The notes below the pieces were generated by a model that saw nothing but the letters and a program-made list of their open reading frames with translations, made no database searches and was not told where the DNA came from. Source: Clostridia bacterium (GTDB lineage Bacteria > Bacillota > Clostridia > Oscillospirales > CAG-272). From it: a stretch of DNA of 64,000 bases. Below, piece by piece: positions 41,288 to 50,265 of this stretch. Position numbers and translations under genes: made by a program. The stretch is from assembly GCA_017504605.1 (NCBI GenBank), contig JAFVQW010000054.1:62001-126000 (forward strand), given 5' to 3'. The number at the start of each line of letters is the position of its first letter. Positions within the stretch are counted from its first letter, which is position 1.

Positions 41288-41650
41288 ATGAAGGAAAGAG
41301 CACTTACCTGCATAGTCTGCCCGAGGGGCTGTCCCCTCACCGTCACGCTCGGCGAGGGCGGCGAGGTTCTCTCGGTTACGGGAAACGCCTGCAAGAGAGG
41401 TGTCGAGTACGCGACGACCGAGTGCACCGCGCCCCGCCGCACCGTCACGACTACCGTGAGATGCGAGTGCGGAGGAGTTATTTCGGTTAAGACGGCATCA
41501 ACCGTCCCGAAGGAAAAAATCTTCGAGGTTATGGCGCATATAAACCGCACGGTGGCACCGAAAAGCAGCAAAATCGGCGACGTTATCATTGAGGACGTGG
41601 CAGAGACCGGGGTAGCAGTAGTCGTTACGGCAAACAGGGCAAACAGGTAG
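41288..41650 (+). CDS. DUF1667 cysteine-rich protein
   Basis: A 120-residue third member of the glp-type operon. The N-terminus 'LTCIVCPRGCPLTVTL' has CxxCxxxC and a later Cys in 'GNACKRGVEYA', a pattern suited to binding an iron-sulfur cluster or zinc. DUF1667 proteins are nearly always found behind these two FAD enzymes, so it is probably the small electron-transfer subunit. Start ATG 41288 follows GGGGGT. Confidence 0.88.
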   Translation: MKERALTCIVCPRGCPLTVTLGEGGEVLSVTGNACKRGVEYATTECTAPRRTVTTTVRCECGGVISVKTASTVPKEKIFEVMAHINRTVAPKSSKIGDVIIEDVAETGVAVVVTANRANR

Positions 41651-41684
41651 AAAAATGGGAAGACCGCACGGTCTTCCCATTTTT
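41651..41684. terminator. Bidirectional terminator
   Basis: A 15-bp perfect stem (41651-41665 with 41670-41684), AAAAATGGGAAGACC-GCAC-GGTC..., between converging units. Confidence 0.9.
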
Positions 41685-44522
41685 CTATACTTTATATATC
41701 TTATCTATTTTGCCGCTCTTCTCGAGCGTTTTCCTGTCGGCGACGAGCGCGAGCGTGGCGCCGACGGCGGCCTCACCGATTAGGTCTGCCGCCTCGCGAA
41801 GCGCGCCCCCGTCAAAGGAGAGGATAGCCTCTCGCATAAGGCGCAGCTCCCCGTCAGTCTTACCCGCGAGGAAATGCAAATCGGCGGTAGCGCCGTCGGT
41901 GCTCGGAGTTGTGAGGCCCTCGAGCTCTCCGATAGTGCCGATGATGAATTCCTCAAACTCGGGCTCGCTCTCGAGATACTCCTCGATAAGGCGGGGCAGG
42001 GATAGGATAATCTCCGCACTCTCGCTCGGGCTCGGGTCGCGGTAGGTGTATGCCGAGAGCGTTTGCGAGAGTATACGGTGGGTGAGCGAGGCATCGTACG
42101 CGCCGATGCCCTGTCTGATTTTCTCCCAGAGAATATCGTAGTTCACCATTTGCTCGAGCACGGCGAGGAGGCCGTCGGTTTTCGGTGAGACGTTTGGCAC
42201 GGTCATCGATACGGCGGCGTAGCCGACACCGACGGGGGCTAAGAAGCCGACCCTTCGGGCGGGGAGCGGCTCGATTTTCATAGCGTGCGCTCGCCTCCCC
42301 TCTGGGAAGAGCGAGGCTATTCTCTCGGCGAGGGCGAGGTCGCTCTTACCCGTCTCGGAGATGATAAGCCGCCTCCGTGTGAAGATTTTATCGCGAAGGG
42401 CCGAGAGCCTTTTCGCTATTTTTTCGATTTTTTCCTCGCCTGCGCGGTGTGCCGCGCGGATTTTTCTCGTCATCGAGAAGCCGTACAGCTCCTCGCGAAG
42501 CGCAGAGAGCTCGGACTGCATAGCCGCGGCGTGGGTGTCGGCGAGCGAGTGTCCCGCGTTCACAGTCAGGTCGTTAAGCGCCGTGTTCATTACCGCTATG
42601 CGGCGGGTGACCGACTCGACGTCGTCAAGGCGCGAGGTGAGAAGATACTCGCGGAGCAGTTCGGGCAGAAGCTGTCTTTTGCCATCGAGCACCGATGCCG
42701 AGACCTGAATATAGAGCCGCACGCCCCCCTCGTTTCTCGTCGGGATAAGAGAGACCGAGAGAGAGCCGAGGCTTTCTTTTATTTTATTGCGTATTCGTAT
42801 CTGGGGGCCGCTCTCGGTTGGCACTCTGTCAAACAGGCGGGTAAGCACCGTTAGGAGATAGAGCTCGCGCCGCGAAACGTCCGAGGCATCGAAATAGAGA
42901 TTGATATAGGTAATGCCCGAGGTCGCTATCGGGTGTAGGAGAAGGGGCACGCCGAGGGCCTCGCGACATTCGGTGGGTGTCGTTCTCGGCTCGGGGTCTA
43001 TATCCGAGAGGGAAATGCGCGGGATTTTCGCCACGGCCTCCTCGCTCTCGGGCTCTGCCTGCCACGCCTCAAATAGGGCGAGGCGGCGAAGAATATCCTC
43101 CCTCTCGCCCTTGTCGGGGAAGCGGGGCGGTGCCGCCTCGACCGTCTCCCGCGGCATAAGCACGAGCTCTGCACGGGGGCCCGTCATAATCTCACGGAGC
43201 AGATTAAGGAAGAAGTCGGTGCCTATTTTCTCGCGCAGCGAATGCAGATGCTCGCTGTAGGAGAGGTTAAGCGCGGGGTCGCCGCCGAAGAGCCAGCTCT
43301 CATACACCGAGCTCGCGTACGCCGCGCCTCGCGGGTAGGAGCCGTAGTCGCCCTCGCGCACCGAGAATTCAAGAGAATTAAGCGCGGCCGAGAGCGCCTC
43401 GCGCGAGAGCTCCTCCGAGAGCACCGTGGCAAGAGAAGCGTCAAACTCGGATACCAGCCTCTCGACCTCTCCCTCGCGAACGCCGTTAAAGGTGGCAACG
43501 AGAGAGCCCATATAGTCCCCACTCGAAAAGGAGAGCGAGAAGGAGGTGCAAAGCCCCGTGTCGAGAATTTTCTTCTTCAAGGGCGCGTCGGTCGAGCCCG
43601 CGACGGCATCGGCCGCGACGAGAAGGGCATACGCCCGCTCGCACTCGTCAAAGCGCGTGGCGCGCCAGCCGATAGACAGTCTGCCGTCGCCCCCCTCAGC
43701 CTCGCGCGGGAAGTATACCGTCGTGCGCTCGGTGTCAACCTCGCCGAGGGTAATCGCTTCGCTCGGGAGAGTAAAGTCGGAGCCGTACTCGGAAAAATAC
43801 CCGTCGAGCAGTGAGAGAAGTGCCGAGAGGTCAACCGAGCCGTCGATTACGGTATAGGAATTCTTCGGGTGATAGTGCCGACGGTATACCCTACAAAACT
43901 CGTCGTAGGTGAGATTAGGAATTTCGGCGGGGTCGCCGCCCGAGTCGAGGCTGTAAATTCCCTCGGGGAAAAGAAGGCGCGACATATGGCGCGCCGCGAG
44001 GTCGGCGGCAGAGGCGTAGGCTCCCTTCATCTCGTTATAAACCACGCCACCGTGGCGTACGGCGCCCGCCTCGTCGAGCTCGGCGCGGTAGCCCTCGGTT
44101 AAAAAGATTGCCTCGTTCCGAAGAAAGAGCGGGTGGAACATTCCGTCAAGATAGACCTCGGCAAGATTTAACAGGTCGGGCATACAGCGCGAGCTTATGG
44201 GATAGACCGTCTTGTCGGGGTAGGTGTAGGCGTTAAGAAAGGTCTTAAGCGAGCCGCGCGCGAGGGCGGTATAGGCGTCCTTAAGAGGATATTTTTCGGA
44301 GCCCGAGAGCACGGTGTGCTCGATTATATGGAAAACGCCGCTCGAATCCTCGGGGTGCGTTTTAAAGGCTACCGAGAGCGTCATATTGCTGTCGTCACGG
44401 TCGATAAAGAGCACCCGTGCGCCGCTTTTTATATGCCGAAGCTCGAAAAGCGCGGCGTCAATATCGGGCGCCGCGCTCTTTTTTATTACCTCAAAGCCGT
44501 GTAAAATGCTTCCTCTTTCCAT
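41685..44522 (-). CDS. M16C zinc metallopeptidase (presequence-protease type)
   Basis: A 945-residue insulinase-family protease. The inverted zinc motif HIIEH is at residues 65-69 ('SGVFHIIEHTVLSGSEKYPL'), with the distal Glu in the following helix ('EVYLDGMFHPLFL'). The four half-domains of M16C/PreP are recognisable by length and by 'GGVVYNEMKGAYA'. Start ATG 44522 lies one base after the stop of the upstream gene; the frame extends to 44696 inside that gene. No signal peptide, so it probably degrades peptides in the cytoplasm. Last gene of an operon with a transglutaminase-like and a serine hydrolase gene. Confidence 0.9.
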   Translation of the reverse strand: MERGSILHGFEVIKKSAAPDIDAALFELRHIKSGARVLFIDRDDSNMTLSVAFKTHPEDSSGVFHIIEHTVLSGSEKYPLKDAYTALARGSLKTFLNAYTYPDKTVYPISSRCMPDLLNLAEVYLDGMFHPLFLRNEAIFLTEGYRAELDEAGAVRHGGVVYNEMKGAYASAADLAARHMSRLLFPEGIYSLDSGGDPAEIPNLTYDEFCRVYRRHYHPKNSYTVIDGSVDLSALLSLLDGYFSEYGSDFTLPSEAITLGEVDTERTTVYFPREAEGGDGRLSIGWRATRFDECERAYALLVAADAVAGSTDAPLKKKILDTGLCTSFSLSFSSGDYMGSLVATFNGVREGEVERLVSEFDASLATVLSEELSREALSAALNSLEFSVREGDYGSYPRGAAYASSVYESWLFGGDPALNLSYSEHLHSLREKIGTDFFLNLLREIMTGPRAELVLMPRETVEAAPPRFPDKGEREDILRRLALFEAWQAEPESEEAVAKIPRISLSDIDPEPRTTPTECREALGVPLLLHPIATSGITYINLYFDASDVSRRELYLLTVLTRLFDRVPTESGPQIRIRNKIKESLGSLSVSLIPTRNEGGVRLYIQVSASVLDGKRQLLPELLREYLLTSRLDDVESVTRRIAVMNTALNDLTVNAGHSLADTHAAAMQSELSALREELYGFSMTRKIRAAHRAGEEKIEKIAKRLSALRDKIFTRRRLIISETGKSDLALAERIASLFPEGRRAHAMKIEPLPARRVGFLAPVGVGYAAVSMTVPNVSPKTDGLLAVLEQMVNYDILWEKIRQGIGAYDASLTHRILSQTLSAYTYRDPSPSESAEIILSLPRLIEEYLESEPEFEEFIIGTIGELEGLTTPSTDGATADLHFLAGKTDGELRLMREAILSFDGGALREAADLIGEAAVGATLALVADRKTLEKSGKIDKIYKV

Positions 44523-44523
44523 A

Positions 44524-45396
44524 TTAAAGCTTCTCTGCGGGGGTGAGTGCAATATAGGCCGTGAGAGCCGTAACGTACTCGCGGTGTGCCGCATCGCGCT
44601 CGGGGCTCGGGTAGCGCGCGCTCGGCATCCACTCGTAGTGATAGCCGTACCTCTCGGCATCGGCGAGGCGATAGTCGCCAAAGAGCTGGATTTCACCCGG
44701 GCGAAGATACTTCTCGTAGTTTTCCTTCGCCATAAACTCGGGGGTGTATTCCTTCGAGCCGAGGTCGTAGACCCACTGCGGCTGATTGAAAATAACCTTC
44801 GGATTTCTCATAATCTCGAGAACCGACATATGCTCGCCCGTCTCGTCAAGATAGAAGAGGCCAAAGCGCGGGTCGATATAACGCCACTTGCCGTCAGTGT
44901 AAACCTCGGTTGTCAAATGGCCGCCCGAGAGGTGGAAAACCACGCGCGCGGGAATTCCCGCAATATCGCAAAGGCCGCACATAAGGCGGGCAACGCGCTC
45001 GCAGAAGCGCTCGCCCTTCTTGATAAGCTCCTCCTCGGTGCCGCCGTAGAAGTAGTCGATGCCACCCACCTTATCCTTAAGGTCGCGTATGTAGCACATA
45101 AGCGCGATTGCCCGCTCGGTGTCGGTTTTCGCTCCCCCAGTCGCCGCGGCAACCGCCGCCTCGAGCACGGGGCGCGAGCCCCACGCGTAAGAGGTGGGCG
45201 CGGGTGCTCTGTAAAGGTATTCCTCGGTCTCGGGTGCGAGAAGGGTCTGGTGGAAGAGCCTCTCGTATTCTACGTTCTCGCCGAAGGCGAGGCGCATATA
45301 TTTAAGGTTTGTGGTGAAGACCGCTCTTCCCTCGGGGCTGAGCTTATTCTGAAGCTCCATACCGCTGTATTCCTTAATTCTTTCGTCGATAGTCAT
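44524..45396 (-). CDS. Transglutaminase-like cysteine protease
   Basis: A 290-residue protein with a transglutaminase-core domain. The catalytic triad is Cys132 in 'RFCERVARLMCGLCDIAGIP', His160 in 'LSGGHLTTEVYTDGKW' and Asp175 in 'YIDPRFG'. No signal peptide is present, so it is cytoplasmic. Bacterial members act as peptidases or amidases more often than as cross-linkers. It is sandwiched between a serine hydrolase and an M16 protease, suggesting a peptide-processing unit. The last 40 residues are polar without motif. Confidence 0.78.
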   Translation of the reverse strand: MTIDERIKEYSGMELQNKLSPEGRAVFTTNLKYMRLAFGENVEYERLFHQTLLAPETEEYLYRAPAPTSYAWGSRPVLEAAVAAATGGAKTDTERAIALMCYIRDLKDKVGGIDYFYGGTEEELIKKGERFCERVARLMCGLCDIAGIPARVVFHLSGGHLTTEVYTDGKWRYIDPRFGLFYLDETGEHMSVLEIMRNPKVIFNQPQWVYDLGSKEYTPEFMAKENYEKYLRPGEIQLFGDYRLADAERYGYHYEWMPSARYPSPERDAAHREYVTALTAYIALTPAEKL

Positions 45397-45412
45397 TATC
45401 TTTTCCTCACTT

Positions 45413-47383
45413 TTATTTTTTCTGCGATTTCGGCGGCATAAGCTCGCGCAGTCTGCCCATAACGTCGCCGATGAAGCTGCGGAAGCCGCTCTCGGCCTCG
45501 TGGTCCATATCCTCCTCGTCGTGGAGCAGCTTCGATATAACCGCGTCGATGAGCTTCACCGTCTTCTCTCCCGCGCGGAGCTTCTCGCGCTCCTTATCCA
45601 TAATCTCGGTGTAATTCTCCGAGCCAACCCTCGCGCCGATAAGCGTCGGGGAGAAGGTCGCCTCGAGCTTACGCCTCGCGAAATTCTTACCGATTTTGCG
45701 CTCGACGAAGTCGAAGCCCGCGGCAAGGCGCGGGTTGCTCTCGGCAAGCCCGTCGATGAATATGTCGGCAATCTTGTTGTTCGGCATCTCGCTCATACGC
45801 ATAAGAAGCTGACCCTCGTCAAGGAAGGAGAGCTTAATCATTCGGGTATTCGGCATCTCGGGGAAGAGAAGCTCTATTTTAAAGAGCATATTTCTGTCCT
45901 CGTCCTCCATAGCCTCGCCGATGACCTTGACTATATATTTCTCGCCGTGGTATTCGAGAACGGTTTGTTTGAAATCGTAGAAGCCTATCTCCATTCGGTA
46001 GGTAACGCCACCCTCGGAGAAGACGAAGAAGAGCTCGTCACCCTCGCGCTCGAGCGCGATGCCGTCAATCGAATTCTTGAGGTTATTCTGCATTCCGCGA
46101 ATGAAGAGAGGAAGCATTCCGCAATTGTTCTTCGCAAAGCTGTAGCGGCCGAGAAGCTCGTTCCACTCCTCGGGATAGGGCGTGCTGTCACGCAGGCCGA
46201 GGACGTAGCCGAGGCCGCGCTTAGCCTCGTAGGGCCTGACCCAGTGACGGCGGGAGAAGAAGTCCTCCTCCTTTTTCCGCAAATCTACAAGGTCTCCCGC
46301 AAAGCAGCTCTCGGTGAGGTCGCGCGAGAGGTCCTGTGTCAGATATTTTTCGATAATAGCCATAGCGGGGCTCTTTTGGAAGAGCTCGTTGTTGCCCGAG
46401 TTCAGCACTACGACGATATTGTTGTGGGGACAGACCCAGACGTTCTGTCCGAGCATACCGTTGAAGAGGTATTCGTCGCCGTCGCGGTTAACCCATAGCT
46501 GATAGCCGTAGTCGTAGTGACCCGTGGTGGCGGGTGTGCTTATCTGCCGAGCCGTGCTCGCGCCGAGCCACTCGGGCGAGATTATTCGCCGCCCCTCGAA
46601 GAGGCCGCCGTTTAGGAAGGTAAGTCCGACCTTCGCCCAGCTCTCGGGCGACATATATACTCCCCAGCCGCCCTTCTCGATGCCCTCGGGCCCCCTCTCC
46701 CAAAAGACGTTCTCGATATGGAGCGGGCCGAAGAGGCGCTCGCCGAGAAACTCGGTCAGTGAGCGGCCCGAGAGGTCGCAGACGATTTTCGCGAGAATGT
46801 AGGAGTTCATACTGTTGTAGTGGAAGGAGCTGCCGGGAGCAAAGGACATTCCCGACTCGAAGAAGGCCTCGGTCCACTTGGTCTCGGTTACGCTGCCCGC
46901 CTCGGAGAAGCGAACGCCGCTCGACATAGTGAGCAGGTGCGAAACCGTAATATTTCGAAAGCGCTTGTCGCGAAAGAAGATGTTAGGATAAATATCGGTA
47001 AGGCGCGTGTCGGTTGTGAGAAGTCCGTCGTCGACGAGCATACCCACGGCAATACCCGTTAGGGTCTTCGACATCGAGTGCGAGAGGTGCCAGGTGTTCG
47101 TGTCGTAGCCGGGGTGCGAGGCCTCGCATATAACCTCGCCGTCCTTAATGACGAGAAGATTGTGTATATTTGCGCGCCGCTCGCGCTCAAGAGCCGTCAG
47201 CATCGCGAGAATACGGCCCGAGGAAACACCGACACGCTCGGGGTAGGTGCGCGTAAAATAGCGCTCCTCGGTGCCCGATATTACCGTCTTCTGCGGGTAG
47301 TAGGGAATAACCGAGGGGTTATGCTTACCCGTCAGCGCGAGCCCCGCGGCAAGCTCGACGGTCTTTTTCATCCATTTTTCCAT
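45413..47383 (-). CDS. Beta-lactamase-family serine hydrolase
   Basis: A 656-residue protein whose first 370 residues are a class C beta-lactamase/esterase domain: SxxK at 103-106 ('LSHSMSKTLTGIAVGML'), the Tyr motif in 'FHYNSMNSYILAKI', and 'TTGHYDYGYQLWVN' as the KTG-like strand (HYG type). The C-terminal 280 residues are a separate beta-rich domain resembling the lipocalin-like tail of such hydrolases. No signal peptide is evident. Substrate may be a peptide or ester. Start ATG 47383 lies after GGGGGG. First gene of the three-gene protease operon. Confidence 0.82.
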   Translation of the reverse strand: MEKWMKKTVELAAGLALTGKHNPSVIPYYPQKTVISGTEERYFTRTYPERVGVSSGRILAMLTALERERRANIHNLLVIKDGEVICEASHPGYDTNTWHLSHSMSKTLTGIAVGMLVDDGLLTTDTRLTDIYPNIFFRDKRFRNITVSHLLTMSSGVRFSEAGSVTETKWTEAFFESGMSFAPGSSFHYNSMNSYILAKIVCDLSGRSLTEFLGERLFGPLHIENVFWERGPEGIEKGGWGVYMSPESWAKVGLTFLNGGLFEGRRIISPEWLGASTARQISTPATTGHYDYGYQLWVNRDGDEYLFNGMLGQNVWVCPHNNIVVVLNSGNNELFQKSPAMAIIEKYLTQDLSRDLTESCFAGDLVDLRKKEEDFFSRRHWVRPYEAKRGLGYVLGLRDSTPYPEEWNELLGRYSFAKNNCGMLPLFIRGMQNNLKNSIDGIALEREGDELFFVFSEGGVTYRMEIGFYDFKQTVLEYHGEKYIVKVIGEAMEDEDRNMLFKIELLFPEMPNTRMIKLSFLDEGQLLMRMSEMPNNKIADIFIDGLAESNPRLAAGFDFVERKIGKNFARRKLEATFSPTLIGARVGSENYTEIMDKEREKLRAGEKTVKLIDAVISKLLHDEEDMDHEAESGFRSFIGDVMGRLRELMPPKSQKK

Positions 47384-47478
47384 ACAGACCCCCCTTTCCG
47401 TGTCTTACAAAATAGATTTTATCACAAGATTATTAAATTTTAAACCCTTTAGCAGTATATAATAAAAATTAATTTTTG

Positions 47479-48378
47479 TCAGAGTGAAAATATAGGCAAA
47501 AGGATGTCGAAGAGCCCGCCGAGGAGCGTGCCGAGAAGGACGAGCAGAGAAAGAATAAAGACATTCTCCCGCCGAGAGCGGTTTGTGCGTAAGAGGACGA
47601 GAATACCGACACCCGCCCCCGAGAAAAGCCCCGAGAGCATAGCCCCCTCGCTTATAATTCCCGAGAGCATAAGCTTCGAGAGGAGCACCGAGGGTGCACA
47701 GGAGGGTAAAAGGCCGATAAGGGCGGCGATAAGGTGGCTGATTACGGGAATTCTCGGCAGAATTTTAGCAAGCGTCTCCTCGCCGACGAAGAACATAGCC
47801 GAGTTGGTAAGGAGCGCCACGGCGAGCACGAAAAGCGACACGGTAAGCGTGTGGTGGAGCGCCGAGCGGAAAATCCCGCGCTCACAGTGGCACCCGCCCT
47901 CCTCGCACATCTCGCCGATATGCGAGTGCGTATGCGCTCGGTGCGTCAGACGGCGCACGAGGTCAATCACAAAGCCGAGGATAATTCCCGATACGGTTTT
48001 GTAAACAACTATTAGCAAAATCGAGCGCGGCGGAAGCTCGCCCGCGATAAGAATGGGGAGCATCTCGTCCGAGGTCGAGAGAAATACCGCAATAAGCGTG
48101 CCGAGCGTTATTACCCGCCCCGAGTAGAGGCTCGCCGCCGCGGCGGAGAAGGCACACTGAGGCAGAGCGCCGAGAAGACCGCCGATAAGCGGGCCCGCCG
48201 CACCCGCGCGGCGCATAACGAGCTCGGTTTTTTCCTTACCCCTGTGCTCTATGAATTCCATAAGCAAATAGGTTAAAAACAGGAAGGGAAGGAGCCGAAG
48301 AAGCTCCTCTGCCGAGTGGAGAATAACCTCGTTAAAAAACGAGTGGCTCTCCTTTATATGAAGAAACGTATTAAGCAT
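47479..48378 (-). CDS. Putative heavy-metal/manganese permease (ArsP_2 type)
   Basis: A 299-residue membrane protein with about ten helices in two repeats. 'GGLLGALPQCAFSAAAASLYSGRVITLGTLIAVFLSTSDEMLPI' (shown here as two landmarks: PQCAFSAAAASLYSGR and STSDEMLPI) and the second-repeat 'LIGLLPSCAPSVLLSKLML' are the signature of the putative 10TM exporter family PF11449. A cytoplasmic loop has 'HTHSHIGEMCEEGGCHCERG', a likely metal-binding His/Cys cluster. It overlaps the Fur-type gene by 8 bases, so metal-dependent control is likely. Export of manganese or another metal is inference. Confidence 0.82.
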   Translation of the reverse strand: MLNTFLHIKESHSFFNEVILHSAEELLRLLPFLFLTYLLMEFIEHRGKEKTELVMRRAGAAGPLIGGLLGALPQCAFSAAAASLYSGRVITLGTLIAVFLSTSDEMLPILIAGELPPRSILLIVVYKTVSGIILGFVIDLVRRLTHRAHTHSHIGEMCEEGGCHCERGIFRSALHHTLTVSLFVLAVALLTNSAMFFVGEETLAKILPRIPVISHLIAALIGLLPSCAPSVLLSKLMLSGIISEGAMLSGLFSGAGVGILVLLRTNRSRRENVFILSLLVLLGTLLGGLFDILLPIFSL

Positions 48379-48775
48379 TTTTTACCTCTTTTCCCAAATC
48401 GCAGTCGTGGCATATGCCGAGGAGCACGGCTCCGCTCTCGAGCGAGAAGCCCGCCGTGTGCATAATTTTTTCCTCGAGGTCGCGTGAGGTCTCGCGGTCG
48501 AGGTGCGAGAGCCTGCCGCACTCGCGGCACATAAGGTGCAGGTGCTGCCGACACGCCCCGCCGATATACTGATATTCGGGGGCCCCTCCGCGACTGCTCG
48601 CCACGCGCCTCAGAATTCCCTCGTCGGCGAGGTGCGAGACTATGCGGTGAATGGTGCTCCGACCGCCGCCGCCCTCGAGTATTACGTCCGAAATCTCCCG
48701 AACCGTAAAGGATTTCTCGGGGCTTCCCTGAAGCAGGGCGATTATTCTCTGTCGCTTTCCCGTGTTATAAGTCAT
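48371..48775 (-). CDS. Fur-family metalloregulator
   Basis: A 134-residue Fur/Zur/PerR-type repressor. The winged helix is 'FTVREISDVILEGGGGRSTIHRIVSHLADEG'; the metal region has 'CRQHLHLMCRECGRLSHLD' and a C-terminal 'GICHDCDL', giving two CxxC structural zinc pairs. Start ATG 48775 is preceded by GGAGAG; the frame opens 33 bases upstream across the operator, which is not coding. Co-transcribed with the metal permease. Which metal it senses cannot be told; the short form with HxHxxC is often Zur- or Fur-like. Confidence 0.87.
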   Translation of the reverse strand: MTYNTGKRQRIIALLQGSPEKSFTVREISDVILEGGGGRSTIHRIVSHLADEGILRRVASSRGGAPEYQYIGGACRQHLHLMCRECGRLSHLDRETSRDLEEKIMHTAGFSLESGAVLLGICHDCDLGKEVKNA

Positions 48776-48792
48776 ATTTTCTCTCCTGAAAT

Positions 48793-48807
48793 TGAGAACT
48801 GTTCTCA
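48793..48807. promoter_or_regulatory. Fur-type palindromic operator
   Basis: TGAGAACTGTTCTCA: perfect 7-1-7 inverted repeat just downstream of the predicted transcription start. The 7-1-7 geometry is that of Fur/Zur/PerR boxes although the sequence is its own. Confidence 0.72.
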
Positions 48808-48819
48808 TTTTGTATAAAT

Positions 48820-48848
48820 ATAATATAATATTTTCTCTGCGTTGTCAA
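48820..48848 (-). promoter_or_regulatory. SigA promoter of the fur-permease operon
   Basis: Minus strand TTGACA (48848-48843), 17 bases, TATTAT (48825-48820). Confidence 0.85.
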
Positions 48849-48886
48849 CAGAAAAACAAAAAAATCTCGGCCGCGGCGTGCGAATA

Positions 48887-48915
48887 TTGACTTCGGCGGC
48901 TAAATGTGCTAAAAT
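48887..48915 (+). promoter_or_regulatory. SigA promoter of the AEC transporter gene
   Basis: TTGACT (48887-48892), 17 bases, TAAAAT (48910-48915). Confidence 0.8.
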
Positions 48916-48945
48916 ACTTCTTGCTAAATTGAAAGGGGATATACC

Positions 48946-49968
48946 GTGGATATAGGAAAGCTGATATTTAACGTTGCGGTGCTCTTTATTATGATGCTGC
49001 CCGGCATCGTGCTAAAAAAATGTAATATGTGCCCCGAGGGCTTCGGCAAGGGGATATCCAATCTCGTGCTTTACATAGCCCAGCCCGCGCTCGTGCTGTA
49101 CGCCTACATATCGGCGAGCGCACGCTTCTCGGATATATGGCAGAACGTGCTTTGGGTCTTTATTCTCTCGGTGGTGGCGCACGTGCTCTTTGCCGTCGTT
49201 GCGATGCTTCTCTTTCGCGGTGCGACCCCCGCGAGGCGTAAGATGCTCCGCTTCGCGACTATATTCTCGAACGCCGCGTTTATGGGTATTCCGCTCGTCG
49301 AGGCGGTTATCGGCCCCGAGGCGGCTATATACGCTTCAATTTATAACATAACCTTTAATTTCTTCCTCTGGACGCTCGGCGTGCACCTTTGTACGCACGA
49401 CGAGGGGGCGGACCTCGACGGCGACGGCGATGCCGACTTACGCGACGCTCATCTCTCGGCGGTGAAGCATACCCGCGCGGCGCGCTCGCTCTTAAAGGTG
49501 CTTCTTCACCCCGTGACTATTGCCTCGGTGGCGGGCCTTGCGCTCCTTATTTTCGGTGTAGACCTCGCGGCAATCGAGGGCGCGGGACTTTCTATCATAT
49601 CGGACAGCCTCTATATGCTTAAGTGTCTCGTTGCGCCGCTCTCAATGGTGGTAATCGGCCTCAGGCTTACCGAGGTTAACTTCCGCGGCGTGCTTCGCGA
49701 TTTCCATATGTATTTGTTCCTCGTGCTTCGGCATTTCGTTTTGCCCCTCGCGGTGCTCGGAATTACGCTTCTGCTCCGCACGCTCGGGGTGCCAATCAGC
49801 GACGTGGCCCTGCTCGTCATCGTGATTATGGCGGCGACCCCCGCCGCGACGAGCGCGACGATGTTCGCGGAGATGTACGACTGTGATGCGGTGTACGTCA
49901 GCCGCCTCGTGGTTATCTCGACGGTGCTGTGTATTGCGACTATGCCGCTCGTTGTAATGCTTATATAG
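48946..49968 (+). CDS. AEC-family (auxin efflux carrier-like) transporter
   Basis: A 340-residue membrane protein with about ten helices and a cytoplasmic central loop (about residues 150-185, Asp-rich 'EGADLDGDGDADLRDAHL'). 'ATIFSNAAFMGIPLVEAVIG' and 'VIMAATPAATSATMFAEMYD' are AEC-family landmarks. Bacterial members export or exchange malate and other organic acids; the substrate is unknown. The start is GTG 48946 after GAAAGGGGA. The stop is followed at once by a 61-bp direct repeat that begins the accessory island. Confidence 0.85.
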   Translation: MDIGKLIFNVAVLFIMMLPGIVLKKCNMCPEGFGKGISNLVLYIAQPALVLYAYISASARFSDIWQNVLWVFILSVVAHVLFAVVAMLLFRGATPARRKMLRFATIFSNAAFMGIPLVEAVIGPEAAIYASIYNITFNFFLWTLGVHLCTHDEGADLDGDGDADLRDAHLSAVKHTRAARSLLKVLLHPVTIASVAGLALLIFGVDLAAIEGAGLSIISDSLYMLKCLVAPLSMVVIGLRLTEVNFRGVLRDFHMYLFLVLRHFVLPLAVLGITLLLRTLGVPISDVALLVIVIMAATPAATSATMFAEMYDCDAVYVSRLVVISTVLCIATMPLVVMLI

Positions 49969-49978
49969 CGCGCCGTCT

Positions 49979-50039
49979 CGCGTACCGCGCGAAATGAGGA
50001 ATGATGTCGCTTCGCTAATGATGTCGGCTAACGCCTAAT
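49979..50039. repeat. 61-bp direct repeat, left copy
   Basis: Identical over 61 bases to 51344-51404. It consists of CGCGTACCGCGCGAAATGA and two mini-hairpins separated by AATGATGT linkers (linker-hairpin type C). The right copy encodes the last residues of a small gene; here the same bases follow the AEC stop codon and encode nothing obvious. Confidence 0.9.
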
Positions 50040-50210
50040 GATAAAAAAGCCTCCCGTGTGTAAGGGTGATGTTCTTAGCGGAGAAATTGAAAAATACTGC
50101 TAAGTGCGAGCATCGCATTTGACCGGTCAAACGCAAATATGGGCTAAGCCCAAACCCAAATACGTGAACCCCCAAAGCTCATACTTCGCTTCGGGGAACC
50201 CCTAAACAAG

Positions 50211-50263
50211 CAGAAAGAGCAAGAGTACAAGGAGAAAATCCTTATATTCTTGCTCTGTTTCTG
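50211..50263. repeat. Long imperfect hairpin
   Basis: CAGAAA-GAGCAAGA (50211-50224) pairs with TCTTGCTC-TG-TTTCTG (50248-50263) with a small bulge, and AAGGA/TCCTT pairs inside. It borders array B on the left. Confidence 0.65.
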
Positions 50264-50265
50264 TT

